Below, piece after piece: positions 31,655 through 37,436 of a DNA stretch of 37,436 bases; position 1 is the stretch's first letter; every line of letters starts with the position of its first letter. A program made the position numbers and the translations under genes. The DNA comes from a candidate division WOR-1 bacterium RIFOXYB2_FULL_37_13 (lineage in GTDB: Bacteria > Margulisbacteria > WOR-1 > XYC2-FULL-46-14 > XYC2-FULL-37-10). Below the pieces are notes generated by a model. The model ran no database searches. It had not been told where the DNA came from and saw only the letters and a list, made by a program, of their open reading frames with translations. The stretch lies in NCBI GenBank assembly GCA_001771535.1, contig MEUB01000029.1, positions 1 to 37,436 of the forward strand, written 5' to 3'.

Positions 31655-33796
31655 CTAATGTTCTTTATTTTGGAGTAGAGAGTTAAGACGGCTTTTTCCT
31701 TCTTTCTTTATATATGTAAACCAGTGAGTTGTTTTTTCAAACCCTTTCCCTATTGATAGATCTCTTAATTTGCCAAGATCTTTTTTATCGATCAAAATAT
31801 CCATTAACCTGTGTATTGCGGAAATAACACAATCTTCATCACTAGGAGAGGCAATCTGTTGAAAAGGATGAAAAATATTCTGTTTGATAAACCACTCTAA
31901 AGCTTGTATTTCTGCATCAGTACCTGTAAGTCTTTCTATGGTTTCCATTAACAGTTGGTTTGGTTCTTTTTTTGCATTATTTAAAGAGATTACAAGATTC
32001 ATAAGCTCCAATAAATGTTCATTAGGATCATTTTTATAATGTTCAATTAAGCTTAAAATAACATTATCTCTAAAAAATTCATGAATTTCGCTTCCGAGCT
32101 CAGACTCTATTTTTTGACCTAACGCATCAATGTCCTCATCTTCTAATTTTGGGATCAATTTGCATAATGTTTCTTTTGTGATATCAGCCGTGAAATAAGA
32201 TAGCCCCATTATTCTTAAAAAATTCACCCAATCTTTTTGTCTGCTATAATATTCCGCTAAACATTCACAAATTTTATTTCCTACAGTTTCAAACTCAGGA
32301 TTAATTGGAAGAGTTCCTCTATTAAATAAACTCCTTATTGCTTGAAAATTTATTTCTTCTAAAACACCTTCTAATGCCTCACAATTTCTTTCTGCTAGAA
32401 TTCCTATTGCGGCAGATTTTATGTCTGTCAGAGAATAACCATATTTAGGGATACTGGATTTTATTATTTCCAAAATGCCATCATCAGTTAAGGAATGACC
32501 GTTTTGGACTAAAGCCTTAATGGATGCTTCTGCGTTAGGGTAACAAATTGCTATTTCCCATAAATTTTCCCATTCATTACTACTATCATAATAAGCTATT
32601 GCTAATTTGCCAGCAGATTCTCTTGTTGATGACGGATAATCGTCATTCAGTGCTATATTTTTTATGGCTTCCCAATCAGAGTCTGCTTCATATCTTGCAA
32701 CTAACGTATTCCCCGCATGTTCTCTTATTGCAAGGAGAATTCTTTTATCTCTTGCAACCTCATCAACAAATCTTATCCCCCCATTTAATCTTTCTGCCGC
32801 CGCAACTAAAGCTTCTCCAAGAGGATTTTTATAAAGATCAATAGATTCGCCAAATAAAGTAACTAAAATATATAGATTGTGAAAATCTAAAAATGGATGT
32901 GGGCTTTCTTGTGTGGCAAGATCTTCTAGTTGAACTAAAAGCCCCCCACCTTTATCTCCTCTTCTCAAAAATTTTGTTACCGATGCTCTTTTTTCTAATT
33001 GATTCAAGCAAACCATGGCTCTCAATCGCTCAACAAAAAAAGCCCCTTCATTTTCCATAATTTCCGTATAAAATTTTACTCTAGCTTTTTGATCAACTGG
33101 GGCAACATCACTTCTTAACAGATGTCCTTTTAACATAAATTCGGTTGACCCTAAATACTCCTCTCTCATCGCGCAAAGACCAATTAAAACTTCTATCCAT
33201 TTATTAGAAACTGCGAGAGATTTTACCCCTTCCTGCAAAATTGTGTAAGCCGCTTCTTTTGTTTCGAGGTTTCTGCTGTTAACCATAGTTTCAAGCATTG
33301 GAACAAGTGTTTCTGAATGAAGCAGAGCGCGAAGAACATTTTCAAGAAATTGGTCATAAACTACAAAATCTACGCTTCTATCGTCAAATTCTTTTGCTAC
33401 TTGGACAAGAAAAGTTTGAAATTCTTGGTTGTCAAGGGCATGTAAAATATTCCATGCGTTAACTGGCTCCAATCCAGCAAAGATTTGTCTCAATTCAGAT
33501 ATTTCGCGGGGCACTCCAGAAATCAAACAACACGCGGAAGCATAATCTTCTTTGGCGGCAAGAAGCCGTCCCTCTCTTTCTAATCTCTCTGCCACAGGCA
33601 CAATGTCAAGCCTTTGTCTTTCCGATGTATCTACTACTCTGGCAAAGTCGGTTGGGGTAACTTCTCTAGTAGAAAGAAATCTATCTCTTGCAATAAATCT
33701 TTGCGGCGTGATCACAGTAGAGGCCGATCTTGGTCTTGAGTTTGATCTTGATCTTGATATAGATCTTGATATAGATTCACCAACATGTTTTGCCAT
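31655..33796 (-). CDS. Orphan helical-repeat protein with RS-rich N-terminus, 713 aa
   Basis: Not recognised. After the start comes an arginine-serine stretch (residues 8-24, ESISRSISRSRSNSRPRSAS), then a linker, and from about residue 60 a long all-helical region with repeated helix pairs (for example LETMVNSRNLETKEAAYTIL; ILLAIREHAGNTLVARY), suggesting a HEAT/ARM-like solenoid. No signal peptide or membrane segment is seen. The start is uncertain: I favour the ATG at 33796 with a weak AGAGAG upstream; a GTG at 33868 would add 24 residues (no ribosome-binding site). The gene is convergent with hisI. It resembles the 606-aa orphan at 13037 in being a long helical-repeat protein. Function unknown. 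Confidence 0.78.
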   Translation of the reverse strand: MAKHVGESISRSISRSRSNSRPRSASTVITPQRFIARDRFLSTREVTPTDFARVVDTSERQRLDIVPVAERLEREGRLLAAKEDYASACCLISGVPREISELRQIFAGLEPVNAWNILHALDNQEFQTFLVQVAKEFDDRSVDFVVYDQFLENVLRALLHSETLVPMLETMVNSRNLETKEAAYTILQEGVKSLAVSNKWIEVLIGLCAMREEYLGSTEFMLKGHLLRSDVAPVDQKARVKFYTEIMENEGAFFVERLRAMVCLNQLEKRASVTKFLRRGDKGGGLLVQLEDLATQESPHPFLDFHNLYILVTLFGESIDLYKNPLGEALVAAAERLNGGIRFVDEVARDKRILLAIREHAGNTLVARYEADSDWEAIKNIALNDDYPSSTRESAGKLAIAYYDSSNEWENLWEIAICYPNAEASIKALVQNGHSLTDDGILEIIKSSIPKYGYSLTDIKSAAIGILAERNCEALEGVLEEINFQAIRSLFNRGTLPINPEFETVGNKICECLAEYYSRQKDWVNFLRIMGLSYFTADITKETLCKLIPKLEDEDIDALGQKIESELGSEIHEFFRDNVILSLIEHYKNDPNEHLLELMNLVISLNNAKKEPNQLLMETIERLTGTDAEIQALEWFIKQNIFHPFQQIASPSDEDCVISAIHRLMDILIDKKDLGKLRDLSIGKGFEKTTHWFTYIKKEGKSRLNSLLQNKEH

Positions 33797-33949
33797 AAAT
33801 GACTCTCTTTTTTTAAGTTTCTCTGCATTCTCCACACATATATCGTCATTTTTAAAGTTAAAATTCACCCAAGAAAAACGAAAAACGATATAATTGAATC
33901 AATATATAAATATCTTCACTTGGCGAATCTCCATTGTCCTGTTTTGTAT

Positions 33950-33979
33950 TTGACATGTTCGGGTGTGGTTTGTTACACT
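33950..33979 (+). promoter_or_regulatory. Promoter of the wHTH-NTase/HEPN pair
   Basis: Perfect TTGACA (33950-33955), 18-nt spacer, TACACT (33974-33979) with upstream TGT. The -10 overlaps the left half-site of the palindromic operator. Confidence 0.6.
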
Positions 33980-34004
33980 TATCGGTGTAATTCATTACAC
34001 CGAT
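33973..34004. promoter_or_regulatory. Palindromic operator with TTACAC/GTGTAA half-sites
   Basis: ATCGGTGTAA (33981-33990) is a perfect inverted match to TTACACCGAT (33995-34004) with a 4-nt spacer. An overlapping palindrome TTACACTTATCGGTGTAA (33973-33990) shares the central half-site. Three half-sites therefore lie 10-12 bp apart, across the -10 and the transcription start; a degenerate GTGTAC follows at 34014-34019. The location suits autorepression by the winged-helix protein encoded next. Confidence 0.65.
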
Positions 34005-34033
34005 GGGGTGCATGTGTACAACCAGGAGGGAGC

Positions 34034-34579
34034 ATGATATCTTTAATATCTAAGATAACAAGGGAATTGTTAAATTATTTTTTTGTCAATCCGCATGAAG
34101 GTTTATATGTTAATGAACTTGCAATAAAGCTTATGCTAGACAAAAGAAATCTTGTTAAAAAATTGAGGGAACTGGAAAAAGAAGGCATATTGAAAAGCCA
34201 AAAAAGGGGCAATTTAAAGCTTTATTCTGCAGATAAAAATTATCCCTTGTATGAAGAATATCGTAATATTATTCTTAAAACTTTTGGATTTGAAGATAAA
34301 CTAAAACAAATTATACATAAAACAAAAGGAGTAAAAATAGCTTTTATTTACGGCTCATATGCAGCAAACAAGATGGAGGCTTATAGCGATATAGATTTAT
34401 TGGTTGTTGGCAATCATGATATTATATTATTGCAAAAAATGATAAGTAAACTCCAAAAGGAAATTGACAGAGAAATTAATGTTGTAAATATGGATTCCTC
34501 GGATTATGAGAATAGACTGAAAAAGAAAGATCCTTTTGTAATGTCGATTATGAAAAGAAAGCATATAAAACTTTTATGA
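34034..34579 (+). CDS. Winged-helix/minimal nucleotidyltransferase fusion (putative antitoxin and autoregulator)
   Basis: The 181 residues combine an N-terminal winged helix (about 5-66; VNELAIKLMLDKRNLVKKLR as recognition region) with a minimal nucleotidyltransferase domain. The latter has IYGSYAANKMEAYSDIDLLV, the GSx10DxD motif at G107-S108, D119 and D121. The usual third acidic residue is unclear; the equivalent strand reads EINVVNM. Proteins of this kind pair with HEPN toxins and AMPylate them. I chose the ATG at 34034, four bases after AGGAGG (34024-34029); an upstream in-frame reading from 33920 runs through the operator and is not credible. The gene overlaps the HEPN gene by ATGA. Confidence 0.85.
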   Translation: MISLISKITRELLNYFFVNPHEGLYVNELAIKLMLDKRNLVKKLRELEKEGILKSQKRGNLKLYSADKNYPLYEEYRNIILKTFGFEDKLKQIIHKTKGVKIAFIYGSYAANKMEAYSDIDLLVVGNHDIILLQKMISKLQKEIDREINVVNMDSSDYENRLKKKDPFVMSIMKRKHIKLL

Positions 34580-34986
34580 ATAATTTTGAAGATAAATATT
34601 TTATCAAATTTCAATTTTCTCCTGAACAGGCTGAAGCTCATTTTAAGAATGCTTTAAAAGATTTCGACATTGCAAAAAAAGATAAAATAATTGATGTTAA
34701 ATTCAATTATTCTTATACGGCGCTTATTAAGGCGGGGATTGCCTTGTTAAGCCACAATGAAATTAAAGTGAAAAGCCTGCCAGGGCATCATATAAAAATC
34801 ATAGATAAAATGGCGCAAATCCTCAAAGATGAAGCCATTTCTGATATTGGCAATGCTATGCGTTCAAAAAGAAATATCGGTTTGTATTCCGGAGGCATTG
34901 AAATTACTGAAAAAGAAAGCAGGGAGTATCTTGATTTTGTAGAAAAAGTTTTGTTTTCAATTAAAGGGATAATTGAAACTAAATGA
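34576..34986 (+). CDS. HEPN-domain protein (putative RNase toxin)
   Basis: The 136 residues form a predicted all-helical HEPN domain, likely an RNase or RNase-like partner of the upstream nucleotidyltransferase. The helix IGNAMRSKRNIGLYSGG carries the family's conserved position as R99-N100 followed by Y104. The His of the canonical RNxxxH motif appears to be replaced by Tyr, as in some HEPN subfamilies. It overlaps the previous gene by four bases (ATGA). Toxicity is inferred from the pairing, not shown. Alternatives are a non-toxic HEPN involved in nucleotide sensing. Confidence 0.8.
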   Translation: MNNFEDKYFIKFQFSPEQAEAHFKNALKDFDIAKKDKIIDVKFNYSYTALIKAGIALLSHNEIKVKSLPGHHIKIIDKMAQILKDEAISDIGNAMRSKRNIGLYSGGIEITEKESREYLDFVEKVLFSIKGIIETK

Positions 34987-35146
34987 ATATGAAAGGGAAG
35001 ATTTGAAAAGAATAATCAGCCTGAAAGAACCTCGTCCTTGCTCGAGGCATCCCAAAAATCAAACAACAGGCAGAAGAGTAATCAAGATAGGTACAGTAGA
35101 CAATCTTGAAATTTATGCGTGTATTATATTAAAAGGGATGTGGAAT

Positions 35147-35341
35147 ATGAAAGTTAGATTTGATCAAACTTTAGGAGTTCGACAAAAATTGCCAGGGATT
35201 GTTTTGGCTATGCCTAGTAATGCGAGGGATTCTTCTTTTGGAAATTTGGAGGCGCTTCCAGCCTTTGGTTTATGTAAGCCTTCTGATAAAATATTTAGAG
35301 AGATAATTTCTTCAGATCCTGAGATGCATTTTTTCTATTAA
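35147..35341 (+). CDS. Small hypothetical protein, 64 aa
   Basis: Starts MKVRFDQTLGVRQKLPG and ends SSDPEMHFFY. AAAAGGGA (35131-35138) lies at a suitable distance before the ATG, and a plausible TAGACA/TATTAT promoter (35097-35102, 35122-35127, spacer 19) lies upstream. A longer in-frame reading from 34973 needs a TTG start inside the HEPN gene and has improbable composition. No family is recognised. The codon pattern looks coding but the protein is short, so this is tentative. Confidence 0.45.
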   Translation: MKVRFDQTLGVRQKLPGIVLAMPSNARDSSFGNLEALPAFGLCKPSDKIFREIISSDPEMHFFY

Positions 35342-35368
35342 CGGTGCCTCTTTTATAAAAAAAGAATA

Positions 35369-35494
35369 TCAGCGTATGATAAGCGTTGAAGCTCTTTCCT
35401 CTCCTATGTTGTCTTTTTTGGAGCGAGAAGCAATAGCGCTAGAAAAAGCTGCCCTTGAAGCAGTTGATATATAGCTTGAAATTCTAATTGTCAT
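35369..35494 (-). CDS. Small hypothetical protein, 41 aa
   Basis: A minus-strand ORF starting MTIRISSYISTASRAAFSSA, preceded by GGAG six bases upstream. The protein is rich in Ser, Ala and Arg, ending in a charged helix. It shares the Ser/Thr-rich N-terminal style of the orphan proteins in this window. It lies divergent from argF. No homology is recognised and translation is uncertain. Confidence 0.4.
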   Translation of the reverse strand: MTIRISSYISTASRAAFSSAIASRSKKDNIGEERASTLIIR

Positions 35495-35510
35495 ATTTTT
35501 CTCCATATGG

Positions 35511-35528
35511 TAAGCTAAGATTAGCTTA
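35511..35528. promoter_or_regulatory. Palindrome at the argF start
   Basis: TAAGCTAA (35511-35518) and TTAGCTTA (35521-35528) form a perfect palindrome with a 2-nt centre that ends on the A of the argF ATG. It contains a TAAGAT (35516-35521) that could be the argF -10. It could be an operator, or a hairpin if a longer transcript crosses it. Confidence 0.5.
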
Positions 35529-36463
35529 TGAAAGACCTCATATCTATTCATGATCTAACCTCCTTGCAAGTTGAGGAAATCCTTAGCCTTGCCCGCGACC
35601 TTAAACAGAAACAGAGAAACAAAGAGAAACACGAATATCTTTGGGCAAAATCTCTTGCAATGATTTTTGAAAAACCTTCAACCCGCACCCGAGTTTCTTT
35701 TGAAATAGGGATGTGGCAGTTGGGAGGGTTGGCTATCAATCTTGACCAGGAAAATATCGGGCTTGGAGCTAGGGAATCAATAGGCGATGTGGCAAAAACA
35801 CTTTCCCGCTATGCTGACGGGATTTTGATCCGCACTTTTGAGCATAAAAAAGTTATCGACCTTGCAAAATCAGCCAGTGTTCCTGTTATAAATGGCTTAT
35901 CCGACCTTCTTCATCCGTGCCAGGCACTGACGGATGTTTTTACTATAAGGGAAGAAAAGGGGTTAGAAGGGGCGAAAAAAGATGGAAAGGGATTGAAGGT
36001 GGCGTATATTGGAGATGGCAATAATGTTTGTCATTCCCTTATGTTTGCTTGTGCTAAAGTCGGGATAAATTTGACTATTGCGGTGCCGGTTGGTTATGAG
36101 CCTGACGAAGAAATTGTAAAAATGGCATTTTCTGACGCAAAGACGGCGGGGATCCAGATAGATATTTTAAATGACCCAATAATGGCGGCCAAAAATGCTG
36201 ATGTTATTTATACGGATGTTTGGACATCGATGGGGCAAGAGGCAGAGAGCAAAAAGCGGAAAGCGGATTTTGAAAAGTTTCAAATTAACAAAGAGTTGGT
36301 TAAATTAGCAAAGCCCGACTTTATCTTTATGCATTGCCTCCCCGCGCATCGTGGCGAAGAGGTAACCGATGAGGTTGTTGATTCCACAAATTCGGTTGTC
36401 TTCGACCAAGCCGAAAACCGCTTACATGTCCAAAAAGCTATATTGACGATGTTGTTGAGATGA
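35528..36463 (+). CDS. argF: Ornithine carbamoyltransferase
   Basis: Makes citrulline from ornithine and carbamoyl phosphate in arginine biosynthesis. The 311 residues contain the carbamoyl-phosphate motif FEKPSTRTRVSFE (STRTR), the HPCQALTD motif, the ornithine-binding segment near YIGDGNNVCHS and the C-terminal catalytic FMHCLPAHRGEEV. Length is normal. The start ATG is immediately downstream of a perfect palindrome and a possible -10, with no Shine-Dalgarno. No other arg genes are in the window. No clear terminator follows; a T-rich stretch is at 36486-36495. Confidence 0.96.
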   Translation: MKDLISIHDLTSLQVEEILSLARDLKQKQRNKEKHEYLWAKSLAMIFEKPSTRTRVSFEIGMWQLGGLAINLDQENIGLGARESIGDVAKTLSRYADGILIRTFEHKKVIDLAKSASVPVINGLSDLLHPCQALTDVFTIREEKGLEGAKKDGKGLKVAYIGDGNNVCHSLMFACAKVGINLTIAVPVGYEPDEEIVKMAFSDAKTAGIQIDILNDPIMAAKNADVIYTDVWTSMGQEAESKKRKADFEKFQINKELVKLAKPDFIFMHCLPAHRGEEVTDEVVDSTNSVVFDQAENRLHVQKAILTMLLR

Positions 36464-36543
36464 ATTTTTGGTGTTGGGAGTCCTCTTCTTTTTTATTAAA
36501 AATCATCTGAAATTTTCATAAAAACATTAAGAAGATTATCTGA

Positions 36544-36572
36544 TAAAATTCACCCCGATTATCCTAATCGGG
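36544..36572 (+). promoter_or_regulatory. Probable -10 and 5' hairpin of the 210-aa orphan gene
   Basis: TGA-TAAAAT (36541-36549) is a possible extended -10. Downstream, CCCGATTA (36554-36561) and TAATCGGG (36565-36572) form a perfect 8-bp stem with a 3-nt loop. The hairpin would sit at the 5' end of the transcript, before the AGGGGGA site. Confidence 0.45.
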
Positions 36573-36597
36573 ATTTATAATAGGGGGAAATAAAAAA

Positions 36598-37230
36598 ATG
36601 ACAAGTTTTTCAACGCGAGGGAGCCTCGTTACTCCTGATTTTCCAAAACTTTTTATGGATATTCGGACGCTGTTTCACAGCCGCGCATTAGGGCAAAGAA
36701 AAGAAGGAAAAGAGCAAGCTGCTAGATTGCTTGTTGGCGCTGGGCACGAAACAGAATTTTTGAAATTTTGTGAGAACTTGCCGAGGCAACTTAGTCTCAG
36801 AGATATATGTTTTTTCCCGACGCAACCAGTGGAATCAAAGGGGGCGAATAATCTCCGGTTTGATGTGGGCATAGGAGTTGGTAATAAGATGACATGGACA
36901 AAGTTTTCTGTTGCGATTAGAGATGAAAACTTGGGGGGATCAGAAACACCTGAAGCTTATCTTGCAGGATTAAGGACGAGCTCTAGTTTTTTAAGCGAAA
37001 CAATAACCCTTGATGACGGGATAGGTGCCGACTCTCCAAGTCAAGTAGAGTCCGCGAATTCAGTTCAGACATTAGCTGAAGTTGAGCAAGTCTTATTTTA
37101 TTATGTTTTGAATCAAAGGCTTACAACTATAGAGCGAGCAATTGCCAGTAATTTGTCATTAGCTCAGGGAGATCAGTCATTGAGACGCGCGGAACAAGAT
37201 GCTAGAATCAAAAGTCAGCGTCAACAATAA
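36598..37230 (+). CDS. Orphan protein, 210 aa
   Basis: Not recognised. It starts MTSFSTRGSLVTPDFPKLFM and has a polar, Ser/Thr-rich N-terminus without a hydrophobic signal peptide. A helical part (about 15-65) is followed by a beta-rich middle (about 75-110) and a helical C-terminal third (about 150-205), ending in a charged tail rich in Gln, Arg and Lys. AGGGGGAA precedes the ATG. It is monocistronic and similar in style to the other orphan proteins (4900, 13037, 19159, 31655). Function unknown. Confidence 0.72.
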   Translation: MTSFSTRGSLVTPDFPKLFMDIRTLFHSRALGQRKEGKEQAARLLVGAGHETEFLKFCENLPRQLSLRDICFFPTQPVESKGANNLRFDVGIGVGNKMTWTKFSVAIRDENLGGSETPEAYLAGLRTSSSFLSETITLDDGIGADSPSQVESANSVQTLAEVEQVLFYYVLNQRLTTIERAIASNLSLAQGDQSLRRAEQDARIKSQRQQ

Positions 37231-37266
37231 AAGGATATTCTGAGGATTTTATCTTTCTTGACTGAA

Positions 37267-37373
37267 TTATGGGGCTGTTGCGAAATAGGCACCCCACATT
37301 AAAATGTGGGGAATTTGTGAGTAAATATTCCCCAGACTTAAGTCTGGGGTGGCATTATACAACAGTCCCATAA
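37267..37373. mobile_element. 107-bp structured element, MITE- or IS-end-like
   Basis: TTATGGGGCTGTTG (37267-37280) and CAACAGTCCCATAA (37360-37373) are terminal inverted repeats matching at 13 of 14 positions. Inside are two perfect hairpins: CCCCACATT-AA-AATGTGGGG (37292-37311) and the palindrome CCCCAGACTTAAGTCTGGGG (37330-37349). No coding capacity is present. It is either a small non-autonomous element or one edge of a larger element that continues beyond the window. Confidence 0.55.
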
Positions 37374-37388
37374 ACACGAAAACAAGCA

Positions 37389-37405
37389 AACCCTTCTGAA
37401 GGGTT
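37389..37405 (+). repeat. Third hairpin near the window end
   Basis: AACCCTT (37389-37395), loop CTG, AAGGGTT (37399-37405). It lies between the structured element and a GGAGGA (37431-37436) at the last bases of the window, which looks like the ribosome-binding site of a gene starting just outside. Confidence 0.5.
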
Positions 37406-37436
37406 CATTTCTCGACGAAAGGTTTCAGCAGGAGGA

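Noticed and set aside
33920-34033. N-terminal extension of the wHTH-NTase protein
   Set aside because: The added residues come from the promoter and palindromic operator, and a good AGGAGG precedes the ATG at 34034.
34973-35146. Upstream extension of the 64-aa ORF
   Set aside because: It needs a TTG start within the HEPN gene without a ribosome-binding site, and its residues lack family or secondary-structure character.

Overview
The window is a gene-dense piece of an AT-rich bacterial chromosome using the standard code (TAA, TAG and TGA are all stops). It carries housekeeping genes separated by short gaps: secD, secF, ftsK, an FecCD-type ABC importer, uppP, tadA, a phosphohexomutase, pyrR, rmuC, rsmE, dnaJ, dnaE, hisI and argF, plus five tRNA genes. 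There are no rRNAs, CRISPR arrays or complete insertion sequences. A signal-peptide protein ending in phenylalanine with a glycine-rich C-terminal half suggests an outer membrane, so a diderm. Gene style and the many orphan proteins fit an uncultured candidate-phylum lineage. My impression is WOR-1/Margulisbacteria-like, but that is low-confidence inference.

Layout. 1-4788: secD-secF (overlapping) and ftsK. 4900-6447: an orphan J-domain protein. 6538-9128: a short leader ORF and a three-gene ABC importer, coupled by overlaps. 9197-9703: four tRNAs on the minus strand. 9822-11412: a small accessory islet in which a four-helix-bundle gene and an HExxH-motif gene are separated by copies of one repeat family. 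11443-12958: uppP and a SIMPL-domain protein. 13037-20295: two orphan proteins, an ABC-F ATPase, tRNA-Ser, tadA, phosphohexomutase and pyrR. 20371-25373: a helicase-nuclease, rmuC and a probable outer-membrane protein. 25438-31623: rsmE-dnaJ, a 48-residue zinc-ribbon protein, dnaE and hisI. 31655-37230: a long helical-repeat orphan, a wHTH-nucleotidyltransferase/HEPN pair with a palindromic operator, argF and another orphan. 37267-37436: a structured, mobile-element-like end and a strong ribosome-binding site just before the window stops.

Two gene-start styles stand out. Many housekeeping genes (secD, ftsK, uppP, tadA, phosphohexomutase, helicase, rmuC, dnaJ, dnaE) have a -10 box, usually extended (TGnTATAAT), only 6-13 nt before the start codon and no Shine-Dalgarno, so they look leaderless or nearly so. 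Most orphan, secreted or accessory genes have a clear GGAGG-type site and a conventional leader. The best candidates for unusual biology are this promoter dichotomy, the J-domain protein with three W/P repeats, the orphan proteins with Ser/Thr-rich N-termini, the wHTH-NTase/HEPN module with its operator, and a long RNA hairpin held together by strand-specific G-U pairs upstream of dnaE.
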